Shown here: positions 19,885 through 29,918 of the stretch, in pieces | Layout of the letters: the number at the start of each line of letters is the position of its first letter | Numbering within the stretch: the first letter of the stretch is position 1 | NCBI RefSeq assembly: GCF_030035675.1 | Contig: NC_084482.1 | Span: 224,360,943 to 224,424,942, forward strand | Length of the DNA: 64,000 nucleotides | Origin: Rhineura floridana | Lineage: Eukaryota > Chordata > Lepidosauria > Squamata > Rhineuridae | Direction: 5' to 3' | The notes under the pieces: model-generated | Told to the model about the DNA's origin: nothing | The model's input: only the letters and a program-made list of their open reading frames with translations | The model's database searches: none | Made by a program: the position numbers and the translations under genes

Positions 19885-20105
19885 GCCCAGGCATTTTAAG
19901 CTTAAATTTAATTTTTAATTTTTAATTTAATTGTAATTTTTATTTTAATTTTGTATTCTAATTTTCTGTTTTTAAATATGTTTTTTAATCCACACTTGTT
20001 GTATTTTTATTGTGGTTTTATCTTGTGTACACCGCCCTGAGAGCTTGTTGCTATAGGGCGGTTTAGAAATGCAATTAATAAATAAAAATAAAAATAAGAA
20101 AATAA
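19885..20105 (+). mobile_element. L2 tail inserted in CR1, left arm only
   Basis: The AT-rich L2 3' UTR passes through 'caccgccctgagagcttg' and 'ctatagggcggtttag' to an AATAAATAAAAATAAAA tail. The right arm reads straight through the same site (about 60135-60140), so the insertion postdates the duplication or was lost there. Confidence 0.75.
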
Positions 20106-20429
20106 TTTTTAAACAACTTCCAAGCATTTTCGTGTGATGTTACCCTCTGGACGTTGTTTTTCAGCTTTCTTTTTACCAATCCCCTCATTTTTGTGAAGTT
20201 TCCTCTTTTGAAGTCAAATGTGACTTGGATTTTCTTGGCAATTGGCCATTTACATGTATGTTTAATTTAATAGCACTGTGGTCACTGCTCCCAATCGGTT
20301 CAACCACACATCTCGCACCAGGTCCCGGTCCCCACTGAGGATTAAGTCCAGGGTTGCCGTCCCTCTGGTCGTTTCCATTACCAACTGGTCTAGGGAATAA
20401 TCATTTAAACATTAATCTTCTGTTAAGCT

Positions 20430-20711
20430 CTGAATACATATTAGTCCAACACTGTCCCAGGGGAAGGCAGAGGTGCAGTCATGCTTAGGAGAGATGAAAC
20501 TGACCTGAGGGAGTGGCAGGGAGGGGAGGGGGTGGGGCAAAAGGGAGAGGAAGGGCAGGTTCGATCATTTGCATGCTTATTGAGTTCATTGAGATTTACT
20601 CCTGTGCAATCATGCTTAGGATAGGTGAAACTGACCTGGGGGAGGGACAGGGAGGGGAGAAGATTGGATGGTGGCACTGGGCAGAGAGGAAGCCCCTTTC
20701 CTACACTCAAC
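20430..20711. other. Short unclassified repeat with internal direct repeats
   Basis: Two copies of a 'catgcttagga-ag-tgaaactgacct' block lie about 125 bases apart (20478 and 20610), each followed by a purine-rich 'cagggaggggag' run. No frame with support is seen. It is shared with the right arm (59520-59790). Confidence 0.5.
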
Positions 20712-21016
20712 ATCCAAGGCCCTCCTCCGGTGCCTCCTCCTAGGGAAGTTTAGAGGAGGCAACAAGGGAGAGGGCCTTCTTGGTTTTGGCTCCCAAATTA
20801 TGGAATGATCTCCCTAACGAGGTGTGCCTGGCACCAACACTGTTATCTTTCTGGCACCAGGTCAAGACTTTCCTCTTCTCCCAGGCATTTTACCATGTCT
20901 TTTAATTGGCTTTTAAAGATGTGTTTTTAAATTTGTATATTTATTTTTAATGTTTTAATTGTTGTTGAGCTTTGGCTATGGGGCGGTATACAAATGTAAT
21001 AAATAAATAAATTGTG
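20712..21016 (+). mobile_element. L2 LINE 3'-end fragment
   Basis: The last coding part (reading as LWNDLPNE-like) and the 3' UTR end in 'ggctatggggcggtatac' plus AATAAATAAATAAA, as in the 16428-16704 copy. The right-arm counterpart is 59222-59515 (-). Confidence 0.8.
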
Positions 21017-21104
21017 AACAGCATCATTGCTTTTTAGGCTTTCCCCCACCTTTTCATTCTACAGCAGGCACATGTAGCCTTCCACCCAAACTTAAACCAA
21101 AGCT

Positions 21105-21405
21105 GTCCCTGGCCACATCCACACTAGGCCTTTATTTCACTTTGGATAGTCATGGCTTCTCTCAAAAGAATCCTGGGAAGTGTAGCTAGTGAAGGGTGCT
21201 AAGAGTTGCTAGGAGACACCCTGTTCCCCTCACAGACCTTCAGTCAGAGTGGCTGACCATTAAACCAGTCTGGCCACTGGAGTTCTCTGAGTGGAACAGG
21301 AGTCTCCTCTCAGCACCCTTCACAAACTACACTTCCCAGGATTCTCTGAGGGAAGCCATGACTGTCTCACGAGAAATCAAAGTCTGGTGTGGCTGTGGTC
21401 CCCTG
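21105..21405. mobile_element. Palindromic MITE, ~300 bp
   Basis: The left arm 'ggccacatccacactaggc', 'agtcatggcttctctc' and 'atcctgggaagtgtag' is mirrored on the right by 'ctacacttcccaggat', 'gggaagccatgact' and 'tggtgtggctgtgg'. The long inverted ends and lack of a reading frame mark a non-autonomous DNA transposon. The right-arm copy is at about 58830-59130. Confidence 0.75.
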
Positions 21406-22462
21406 ATTAGGCAAGCCCAGCAGCTGTGAGTCTGGCTTGTAGAACACTGACAATTGGTTCTTACTGAGCATGCCCGACACTATCATTCAGTTCAATGCAA
21501 ATTTTCTTAAATTAATTAAAAATCAGCCAGGCATTTTTTCAACTTTTAAACTGCAGAAGATGAAGGTCAGAGTATGAGACAAGGTCAGTAATAGGATTAC
21601 AGGCACTCTGTGAACATGGCTGATTTTTAATGAATTTCAACAGATTGTGAGAACTCTGACAGAAAGAAGTCCAAAAGGGCTCTGGGTTTTTTTCTCACTT
21701 TTTAGACTTTGAACTCTTGATTCTCTCTGACTGTTTTGTGTATCGCCATGAAAATTGAGAGGTTGTTAAGCAAGTGTTTCTGAGTTCAGAACTATAGGTT
21801 TTGTAAAGTTTTGTTTTGAAATTAGCTTATGGGAAGCATCAGAATGGCATGGGGGTATTTTCCATTTAACACTGCGGAATGTGAAAAATCCCCGCTGGCT
21901 ATAGTATACAGCCACTCTCGTGGCTGTATAATATTGAACAGTTATAAAATAAATGAAACTTTGGGGCTCCCAAGTCAGCTGTTGACTTGAGCTACTAGTC
22001 AAAAGGGATTGTGGGCCATCCAGTTCTATTTCCTGCAAACACAAACAAAACCAAAAACTACACAGAAGTCTTATTATGTTAGGTGATGAAAAAACGACTG
22101 ATAACAATGTGAAAAGTAAACTGAGTAGTCCCGGCTCCCCTAGAATCCCAAACCCTGATCAACATGCCCATCTCTCCTCTCCCTGCAAAAGATGCTCCCT
22201 GCAGACTCCACTGCGACTCTCCACAGAGTATTCACCAATGTTGAATGAAGGGAACAATCCTGAGTAGTCAATCCCATGTTAAGGGTGGTGATGCCCTTAA
22301 TATCCAGTACGACACATTCAGGAAGGAAGCCGGCTTTGCAAACCATGCAAGGTCCTGAAGCAAATGGAGGTTTCCAGATTGGACTCGTATCACACATGAC
22401 AAAGCAAGAACATTTGGGCTAGTCTGAGTCAATTGGGGGGGGAGAGAATGGGTATAAAACTG
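21406..22462. other. Unassigned stretch of the left arm
   Basis: I see no splice-supported exon, domain or known repeat. It is among the best conserved parts between the arms (a 342-base sample at 21766-22107 differs at about one base from 58130-58471). A 113-codon minus-strand frame exists there but resembles nothing known and is probably accidental. Confidence 0.5.
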
Positions 22463-22570
22463 GAAATGGAAAAGGAAATGGACTGCCTTCAAGTCTCTCC
22501 CGACTTATGGTGACACTATGAATAGGGTGATCATGGTAAGCGGTATTCAGAGGGAGCTTTCATGATGGTG
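22463..22570 (-). mobile_element. RTE/BovB-like 3'-end fragment (copy B)
   Basis: It holds 'aaatggactgccttcaagtc', 'cccgacttatggtgacac' and 'gcggtattcagagg', which on the minus strand form the RTE 3' end. It matches 3563-3665 and, inverted, 57690-57770. Confidence 0.55.
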
Positions 22571-22689
22571 CTTGTTTGAATTAAGCAAGTAAACTAAGTA
22601 AAGGTTTCTGAGCAGCCTTCTGGTCCCTGCACAGAGAAATCTAACAGGTAAAGGAAACAGGGTTTAAGCTAACCTAAGCTGTTCCCTCA

Positions 22690-23040
22690 AAGGCTTTTTT
22701 TAAAAATGTGCATAGCATTTTTATTTTTAATATGGAGAAGGGTCACCGGTCAGAAAGGGGCTTCCCGCCTCCCCTCGCTGTCTCTGTGAAGCAGCTGAGG
22801 AGCTTCAGCCACTTTAAGGGTTAAACAACAGCAGAGCCAAAGGAAGAGCTCAAACAAGGGTTTCCTGCCTTTCCTGTCCCTGCCTCTTGGCAAGAAATGC
22901 AGGGTGGAAGTGCCGGAGGAGCCCGTCTTTGTGCGCAGCGATGTTGGCAAGCGGGGTTGCACGGAGGGAGCCTCGAAACAAAGGTATGCAATTGGGGGCG
23001 GAGGGGAGGTTTGAAGAGAGGAGGACCCCCCTCTTAAAAA
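22690..23040 (+). promoter_or_regulatory. GC-rich exon-1-like block (copy B)
   Basis: It is homologous to 3780-4030: a 'ccactttaagggtt' landmark, 'tttgtgcgcagcgatgttgg' and the donor AAACAAAG|GTATGC at about 22983. The ATG of copy A is altered here (ATGCAGG). It is followed directly by an RTE insertion absent from copy A. Probably a non-functional promoter or exon duplicate. Confidence 0.5.
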
Positions 23041-23403
23041 AAGGTGGTAAGAGAAAAATCAACTCTGTTGAAATGTGGACTGCGCATACCATGGACTGCG
23101 AAAAAGACAAATAATTGGGTGTTAGAACTAATTAAACCAGAACTGTCACTAGAAACCAAAATGATGAAACTGAGGTGACCATACTTTGGACACATAATGA
23201 GAAGACATGATTCACTAGGAAAGACCATAATGCTGGGAAAAATAGAAGGGAGTAGAAAAAGAGGAAGGCCAAACAAGAAATGGATTGATTCCATAAAGGA
23301 AGCTACAGATCTGAACAGGATGGCTCATGTCAGATGCTGCTGGAGGTCGCTGATTCACAGGGTCGCCATAAGTTGTAATTCACTTGAAGGCACATAACAA
23401 CAA
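23041..23403 (+). mobile_element. RTE/BovB-like LINE 3' fragment
   Basis: The frame shows AGKRKINS-like and RRHDSLGKTIMLGKIEGSRK strings and ends in 'gggtcgccataagttg' plus ACAACAACAA, the RTE 3' end. It is present in copies B and C of the segment but not in copy A (about 4060-4115), so it entered after A and B separated. Confidence 0.8.
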
Positions 23404-24424
23404 CCCAGCAGACCCTCCAGATCTGAGGATTCAGCTCTGCCCCATCCCGTCTGCCTCTCCGCTGAGCTGGGCTGGCTGTGTTGGGGCTGGATCAAAGCAT
23501 CCCTCAGGCACATCTGTAGTTTTGATAATGAATTTAAGGGCCTTAAGCCTGGAGATGGAGGCACCTCATAGTTGGAACAGAGCTAAGGAGACAACAGTGC
23601 GCTAAATGGACCGGTTCTTCATGTGTCCTCATTTGTCCTTTGGTTCAGCTGTTATAGTTGAATAGTGAGGCTCTTCTTTAAATACTACCATTCTACCAGC
23701 CCTCCCCAGTTTCCTATTTTGTTAGAGGTCGCCATTTAATCTAGGAAAGCAGAAACATGGCCCTGCCCTCCTTGTTTTTGGGAGGCCTGGCAGACAAACT
23801 GTTTAGCGAATGATGTTTTTCCTGCAATGGGTGCAAATTGGTGGGAGCTACTTCCGCTCCCTCTTCCTACACCAGGTGTAAGTTCCCTACTAAATCAGAG
23901 GGCATTATCCAGTTACTCCACACCACGCACCTTTATGGCACATCCACAGCGTACATAGAAAACATATGGCTTCCTCCAAAGAGTCTTGGGAGTTGTAGTT
24001 TATGAAGGGTGCTGGGAATTTTATTCACCCTGAACTTGAACACAAACTGTTTAGCGAGTGACGTTAACTTGATTCATCCAGTTAATGGCACCATTCCAGG
24101 CACAATACAGTGACATCTCGCAGAGGAGGCTATCCACTTTGCTCAATTGAATGATTTTTCATAGCCCACAGCAGATTTTGGAATGCTCACCGCAAATTCC
24201 CGTTTTCTCTTCTTTATTTTAGCTGGGAAAGACTGGCATCTCTTAGAATACACCCTCCCTTTTCCTGGGGTGTATGATTTGTCCTGGCCCAGACTACAGT
24301 TTGGGGTGGGCACCCCTAGTTACTTATTTTTCCCTTCATGTTTTTGTCTGTTTTGGTTTGGCATAGATGCCGTCATCCGTGCCCTGCACCCAGTCAATCT
24401 GTAAGAAAGGGGTGGGTGTCTTCT
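23404..24424. other. Diverged intron-like sequence of the KRAB-gene duplicate
   Basis: 23404-24010 aligns with 4110-4570 (including 'ctgctccctcttcctaca'-type landmarks and half of the MITE). 24010-24420 has no counterpart in copy A and contains nothing I can name. Confidence 0.5.
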
Positions 24425-24790
24425 TACATCCCTCCATTGTGAGAACTATTCATTTATTCCTGCTTTCTCCTTCCTGATTTTTAAACACTTCCTTATGCAT
24501 GAGAGCATATTTTCTCTTATCCCATGATTGCTGTGTTGCACTCCATGTTTGGTAATTCTGTCTTCCATAATATTTTCCACTACTTTTCCCGGAACAGCTA
24601 ATAGGCCTCTGATTTCCCAGATACCTTCGGTGTCCGTCTGGCTTTCAAACTGTAATACATTTGCCAGTCCATATGGTAACAAGTCTTTGGGAGAAGGTAT
24701 TCACCGGTCAGAAAGGGGCTTCCCGCCTCCCCTCGCTTGGGGTTGTTTGGGTTGTTTTCAGACCTCTCAGGTAGATGCCATCTGGACCTG
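24425..24790 (-). mobile_element. Old CR1 fragment (copy B)
   Basis: This is the same diverged CR1 reverse-transcriptase piece as at 5264-5500 (minus-strand LLAVPGKVVENIMEDRITKH). A 24700-24740 patch repeats the 'cggtcagaaaggggcttccc' block found at 22744, suggesting a small rearrangement. Confidence 0.65.
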
Positions 24791-24922
24791 ACATGATTTG
24801 TGAACACTAAAGGAAAAGATCCCGCTAGCTACATCTCTCTTCAGTGTGCGAGTGGAGGGCAGATGATGTCCACACCTTGCCTGGGAGTATGAATGAGGAA
24901 ATCAATTGTTTTCTTCTTCCAG

Positions 24923-25050
24923 GGACTGGTGACATTTGAGGAAGTGTCCTTGCACTTCACCCAGGAGGAACGGGCTCAGCTGGATCCAGACTAGAGAGCT
25001 CTGTACAGGGAGATCATGCAGGAGATTCAGGAGATGGCAACCTCTTCTGT
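24923..25050 (+). pseudogene. KRAB-A box exon with in-frame stop (copy B)
   Basis: The acceptor 'ttcttcttccag' is followed by GLVTFEEVSLHFTQEERAQL, DPD, stop (TAG 24992-24994) and RALYREIMQEIQEMA. It is homologous to 5727 and carries the same stop at the same codon. No zinc-finger exon follows within this duplicate, so it cannot make a KRAB-ZNF protein. Confidence 0.75.
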
Positions 25051-25389
25051 TAGAATTAGGAGAGGTTAAGGATAGCCTTCTTACTCCCTTCCTGGCATCC
25101 CTGCTTCACAGATCTGACCCGCTATGCATTTCAGATTATCCGGTAGAGTTGCCATCATTTCCTACACCCCCTTTTCCCAGACAGGAAGACTCTGGGGGCC
25201 AATTTAGTACTGATAATTCTGGGATCCTAGGGACAGGATCCCCTGCGCTTCCCAGCCAGAGCCCTCTTTAACTTACTGTAGGGTCTAAAACCAACACTCT
25301 CCCTCTATTGCTGCCACCATTCTGAAGAGTCAGCTTTGCTTTAGCACCTCAAAATCCTTTTATTGGGTAGTGGGGCACCCACGTTCTAG

Positions 25390-25605
25390 CTCAAGGATCT
25401 ACCTGATCCAAAGTCACTACTTACCTCCAGGATATTGATCCTCTCAGGTGTAAAGCTGTTTGGCTGGTCCACTGCAGGATTTTTCCTGATGGTGGATGAG
25501 GCACAAAGGCTGCATATCACAGCCCACCTTTTAAGGATATTTCCTCCCACAGAGGTTTGTGGGGCACTGGACTCTCTTGGATCAATTAATGCTGAACTCA
25601 TGTAG
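25390..25605 (-). other. Unidentified exon-like open segment (copy B)
   Basis: On the minus strand a 71-codon frame includes GGNILKRWAVICSLCASS and TIRKNPAVDQPNSFTPER, followed by a strong donor-like GAGGTAAGTAG (about 25425). It is retained in three copies with few changes. I do not recognise the protein family. Confidence 0.4.
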
Positions 25606-25611
25606 TGCAGG

Positions 25612-25845
25612 TGTGTGTGTGTGTGTTATGTCCCTTCAAGTCGATTACGACTTATGGCGACCTCCAAGAGCAACTCTCATGAACCATCAGATCTTGTAAG
25701 TTCAGGTCTGTGGCTTCCTTTATGGAATCAATCCATCTCTTGTTTGGCCTTCCTCTTTTTCTACTCCCTTCTGATTTTCCCAGCATTATTGTCTTTTCTA
25801 GTGAGTCATGTCTTCTCATTATGTGTCCAAAGTGTCATGAAAACC
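25612..25845 (-). mobile_element. RTE/BovB-like LINE 3' end
   Basis: It begins with a (TG)n run and 'cttcaagtcgattacgactt', the minus-strand RTE 3' end, then C-terminal coding sequence (MRRHDSLEKTIMLGK on the minus strand). The right-arm counterpart carries a CR1 insertion (53019-54468). Confidence 0.8.
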
Positions 25846-26085
25846 TGAATTCAAGATGATTGTGTAGCAAAGAATTGTGGGGTTTCATTTGTTAATGTGG
25901 GATCTTAAGAGGTTAACATTTGGTTTCTATATTGGAGCTATGAGTTGACAGTTTTATTTCTCGGCTGTGGGTAAACAGAGGCCCACCCTAAGACCACCTT
26001 GTCAGTAGAAACCTGGCTCCATCAAGGTCACCAAGACTGGGATGCTCCATTTGGCTGGTGATTGATTGGCCCTTTCTTATTTATT
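25846..26085. other. Unassigned stretch
   Basis: It is conserved in the right arm at 52695-52945. No coding or repeat assignment. Confidence 0.4.
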
Positions 26086-27410
26086 ATTTATTAATTTAAA
26101 ATATTTCTATCCGGCCCTTCTACCCTAAAATAGGGCATTCAGGGCGGCTTACATTAAAATTGAGCACATACATAATAAAATTGTACACAATAAAAATCAC
26201 AAAAACATTAAAATACATAAAAAGCAATTAAAATACATAAAGTAATATATATACATATACACAGACATACACACACATATGCATATATAGGGAGCGGTAC
26301 GACTGCAAGAGTAAAATTTAACATAGAAAGCATAAAATCAGTGTCAGGCTCTATCTTCAATCCCTCCCAAAGGCTCTCTGGAACAAGATCACTTTCAGAA
26401 GTCTCCAGTAAACCAACAGGGAGGGAGCAGAGCGGACTTCTTGGGTACGATATTCCAAAGCTTGGAGGCCACAGCTGAAAAAGCTCTTTCTTGCATGCCT
26501 GTCAGTCTAACACCTTTCACTCCGGGCATGCAGAGGAGACCAGAGGCAGATGATCTTAAATCCTGGGCAGGTACATATGGGCGTAAGTGTTTCCTCAGGT
26601 ATACTGGTCCAAGGCCATTTAGGGCTTTAAAGGTCAGAACGAGCACTTTGAATTGGGCCCGGAAACAAATTGGGAGCCAGTGGAGTCGACAAAGCACAGG
26701 GGTGATATTATCCCTGCGCCGTGCTCCAGTTAACATTCTGGCTGCTGCATTTTGAACCAATTGCAATTTCTGAACCGTTTTCAGAGGCAGCCCCACATAG
26801 AGTGTGTTACAGTAATCAAGCTTCGATGTCACCAATACATGTGTCACTGTGGCCAAGTCAACTGTCTCCGGGAACGGACACAGCTGGTAGACCAGTTTGA
26901 GTTGGCCAAAAGCACTCCTGGCTACCACAGCCACCTGATATTAAAGCAGCAGGGCAGGATCCAGGAGGACTCCCAAACTGCGCACCTACTCGTTCAAGGG
27001 AGTGCAACCCCATCTAGAACAGGTTGCAACCCCGTCCCTGGTGCAGTTTTTCCCTTGACCAACAGTACTTCCATCTCGTCTGGATTAAGTGTCAGTTTGT
27101 TAGCCCACATCCATCCCTTCACAGCCTCCAGGCACTGGTTTAGGATGAGCACTCCCTCCCTGCAGTCAGGTGGTAGGGAGAGGTAGAGTTGAGTGTCATC
27201 AGCATATTGATGACATTGTACTCCAAATCTCCAGATGAAAGAGCATGGGAGACAGAATTGAACACTGCGGTACTCCACAGGCCACCGGCCAGGGGGTCGA
27301 GCAGTAGTCTCCCAGCACCACTTTCTGGGGCCTGTCCATCAGGTAGGACTGGAGCCACCATAAAACAGTGCCTCCCAATCCCAACAGTTTCTGCAGGTTG
27401 CAAATGTATT
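26086..27410 (-). mobile_element. L2 LINE, 5'-truncated, left arm
   Basis: Minus-strand translation gives reverse-transcriptase motifs ([53 protein letters not shown]) and the C-terminal part ([18 protein letters not shown]), then a 3' UTR ending near 26086. Several frame breaks are present. It is joined at its 5' side to the LTR fragment at 27434. The same junction occurs at 49240 and 51333. Confidence 0.88.
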
Positions 27411-27433
27411 TATGAATGCAACGGGTTGGTGAC

Positions 27434-27745
27434 TGTGATGGCCCTGTAAATATAATACTGTAAATATGGTAAGTGCTGGTTTATTAGAGTATACGTGGTA
27501 AGCAGACTGAGTGGGGGGGACTACATGGGTTGGAATGTTGAAGAGTGTTGTGTGATGATTGGCTGAGCATCTGGATGTCTGAAGGTATAAATGAGAGGGT
27601 GACCGTTGTGGGGCAGTGTTGAGAGGAGGTTTTTGAAGAGGGTTGTGGTTGGTTCTGGGTTTTGGAGGGGTGGATTGGATTTAGGTGGGTAGTGACACAG
27701 GTTATTTATGACTAAGAAATATAAAGAGTAACACATCTTATGAAA
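27434..27745 (+). mobile_element. LTR fragment
   Basis: It starts TGTGATGGCCCTGTAAATAT and contains the TATA-like 'aggtataaatgagagg' shared with the solo LTR at 18219-18930. It is a partial copy of the same unidentified LTR family and is also found in the right arm (51020-51333, -) and in the extra copy at 49238-49433. Confidence 0.6.
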
Positions 27746-28154
27746 CTACACAATGTAGCAATAGGCCAGGAGGAGACTAAGGCACAGTCTCAAGGCAATA
27801 TTGTTTACATGCCTGTGTTGAGGCTTATCTGCCCAGATCGAGGGCCCTTTATTTATACTCAAAAAGACCCTCTGGGAGGGGGCACCTATTCCTGCGAGAT
27901 TTTCATCTTTTCCGGGGTTAGTGTCTTTTGATCTCACACCTCTAACGTTTGTTTATCTCACAGCGACCTTGAAGTTGTTCTATCCTGAGTTCAGAATGCA
28001 GCGGTGAAGCCTTCCCCCACCCTCTCAGAATGTGTGAAAGCCTTCTCTCTAATGAACTCATCCTGTTTGTTTTGACTAATTAAATTGCCTTGACCAGCCT
28101 CTGTTTTTAGGCAGAGCACTAAATCTTCTTTTCTCACCTGTGTGTTTCATGGTC
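27746..28154. other. Unassigned repeat-like stretch of the arm
   Basis: It is conserved in the right arm (50640-51020). It may be an internal or second mobile element next to the LTR fragment, but I see no coding signal. Confidence 0.35.
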
Positions 28155-28265
28155 ATCCAGATTTTATTTATTTATTTATTTATTATATTCATATACCTCC
28201 CCATAGCCAAAGCTGTCTGGGCAGTTTACAGTTAAAGATCCTGAACTTTCTTGCCTCAGGGAAGG
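28155..28265 (-). mobile_element. L2 tail, short
   Basis: It reads (TTTA)n followed by 'tcatatacctccccatagcc', the reverse complement of the L2 end 'ggctatggggaggtatatga' plus (AAAT)n. The right-arm copy is at 50545-50615 (+). Confidence 0.65.
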
Positions 28266-28707
28266 GGAAAAAAACCTTTGGCAAAACAGAGCCTACGGAG
28301 TGGCTGCCTGAGAGCCCCCTAGCTGATACCGATCTCTTATGAGCTCTTTCACAGTCCACTCCAACGATGTCCTCCAAAGCCAACTTGCAAAGGAAAAGTC
28401 TAGTGTGTCAGGCAGGCCTAGGCCTAAGGCCTGGCTTTGACTCTGCTCTGCTCAGACTCTTGCAGGATTGCCTAACATCACTAGTGATCCCACGAGAGTA
28501 AGCATGGGGGGAGGAGGAATCTCCCTAGTGGGATCACTCCTGGGGCCACACTCTGCCCCACAAATACACCCCATGCCAGGCATAAATTGGTTCTTACAAT
28601 GTGCTGCTTGCACCCACTTGCTCTTGGGGGGGGGGGAAGGAGATGTAGCATCAACTTCTTTCCCCCTTCCAACCATATTTTTCATTCAATAAACCCTTAG
28701 TCCCACC

Positions 28708-28822
28708 CAGAGCTTGGAAAAGTTACTTTTTTGAACTACAACTCCCATCAGCCCCAGCCAGCATCTGCTGGCTGGGGCTGATGGGAGTTGTAGTTCAAAA
28801 AAAGTAACTTTTCCAAGCTCTG
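28708..28822. mobile_element. hAT-type MITE, 115-bp near-perfect palindrome with 8-bp TSD
   Basis: The two arms of about 57 bases (starting CAGAGCTTGGAAAAG and ending CTTTTCCAAGCTCTG) are complementary except for one T-run length difference. They contain the widespread 'aactacaactcccatcagcc' motif. The 8-bp direct repeats GTCCCACC (28700-28707 and 28823-28830) are diagnostic of hAT-superfamily insertion. The right arm shows the empty site with a single copy (50074-50081). Confidence 0.92.
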
Positions 28823-29110
28823 GTCCCACCCCCTGAAAAACTCTGGGAACAAATCCAGGTCAGGGTGGATGGTCACATCTTCAGGACAAACCCCACCTCC
28901 CATGTCACCACATCAGCACTCTCATCCATGCATGTGTCCCGTCACCTAAGATGTTGGCAGGAGTGTCAACCCCACCACCATCTTGAGTGACAGTAGGCAA
29001 GTGCGCTGTTGCAGCAACACATGAGGTGGGGTGCTGGGCCTATTCAAGCCTGCACTGGCTACTTTGTGGTGTGTGTTGGGGAGCATCACAACAACCTGGG
29101 CCCACGGCAG

Positions 29111-29189
<79 letters not shown>

Positions 29190-29195
29190 GAGTTT
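29111..29195. repeat. Compound (TC)n(TG)n(AG)n microsatellite
   Basis: About 25 bases of TC, 20 of TG and 40 of AG follow in a row. It starts exactly where identity with the right arm ends (29114). Confidence 0.95.
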
Positions 29196-29567
29196 CTCCA
29201 GTGTGCAAATGTACTTATGAATGCAAAATTGTTTGTAACCCTTGCCCTAGAACGATAACTTGTTTCAGGCTCATCTAATGGTGGTTCTCAAATAAAGGTC
29301 ATTCCCCGCTCAGCTTTCCTCTCCCTGTCCCTTCTCAGAATATGGAGCCACATCGGTGACTTCTCTTGCAAACATGTTTTCCTCCAGCTCTGCACCTGAT
29401 CCTCAAGCCAAACAAGTGCAGAGGTGAGCTTCCCCTTATAATTATTAATTATTGATTTAATTACCAAAATTACCCTGCAACTATCACCTTTTGAGACAAA
29501 TAACAGAAATGTCAGAATTGAGAGCAGCATGAAGAAACTCACAGTGCGAAGGCTTCATATCATCTCT

Positions 29568-29640
29568 TTGCTGCCCCAGGCTCCTTCTGGGAGGAAGGGT
29601 GGGACATAAATTTAACGCATGAATGATTGAATGAAATAAA
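29568..29640 (+). mobile_element. L2 LINE tail directly upstream of the V2R start
   Basis: It reads 'tgccccaggctccttctggg' and 'aggaagggtgggacataaat', with a degenerate AATGAATAAA-like end, as in the L2 tails at 46005-46070 and 63610-63660. It ends about 70 bases before the V2R start codon, so it may lie in the 5' UTR or promoter. Confidence 0.6.
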
Positions 29641-29712
29641 ATGATTGGCGCCTTGGTCTTGCAAGAGACTTTGCACTTAGAAGTGGCTAACCCAGTTGGG
29701 AGACCCACAGTG

Positions 29713-29918
29713 ATGCTGCTGCTGCTGCTGTTGCTGTTTCCTTGTGCTGCCTCTCGGATCTTGAAGGCAAAATGCCCCTTGAGCCTGAGAAGGGACCGTC
29801 CAGATGCACTGAATTATTACAAGCCAGGAGACCACCTCGTAAGTGGGGTCATATCTACAACACACGCTCTACATGGACCAGAGGATTTCCGCACACCATC
29901 CCAAATGGTGATTTATGA
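29713..29918 (+). CDS. V2R exon 1: signal peptide and start of ligand-binding domain
   Basis: It encodes [14 protein letters not shown] (a hydrophobic signal peptide) followed by [21 protein letters not shown], where the 'KCP...YY-PGD' pattern is typical of V2R N-termini. The donor is TATGA|GTAAGC (29919), phase 2. The codon split with exon 2 is GAG (Glu). Confidence 0.88.

Larger units (their letters stand above)
17011..20430 (-). mobile_element. CR1 LINE, host to an LTR and an L2 tail
   Basis: The 3' end at 17011 shows the usual reptile CR1 terminal segment (ataagaacataagaagaacc). On the minus strand come reverse-transcriptase motifs (18210-17296; [51 protein letters not shown]) and, upstream, the linker and endonuclease end (19894-19410; LTSKVKEALRGKK). 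It is split by the solo LTR at 18219-18930 and by an L2 tail at 19885-20105. The left-arm boundary (19638) falls inside it, so this copy is continuous across a point where the right-arm copy is cut. Confidence 0.9.
19638..29114 (+). repeat. Left arm of a ~9.5-kb inverted segmental duplication
   Basis: The segment reappears in reverse complement at 49803-60381. Sampled stretches differ at roughly 1-3% of positions by eye. Shared landmarks in order are: CR1 linker, L2 tail, palindromic MITE, GC-rich exon-1-like block, RTE piece, old CR1, KRAB-A exon, unidentified exon-like segment, L2 and LTR. The outer end is inside a CR1 and the inner end abuts a TC/TG/AG microsatellite. Only this arm has the hAT MITE at 28708-28822 and the L2 tail at 19885-20105. 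Confidence 0.92.

Noticed and set aside
20441-20743. Frames in the (gggagggg)-rich stretch
   Set aside because: Low-complexity sequence and mutually overlapping; mirrored in the right arm only by duplication.
21766-22107. 113-codon minus-strand frame, almost unchanged in the right arm
   Set aside because: Conservation reflects recent duplication of the whole arm; the frame has no domain, splice site or codon-bias signal.
29009-29278. Coding potential over the TC/TG/AG microsatellite
   Set aside because: Frames consist of simple-repeat residues (SLSLSL, CVCVCV, ERERER).
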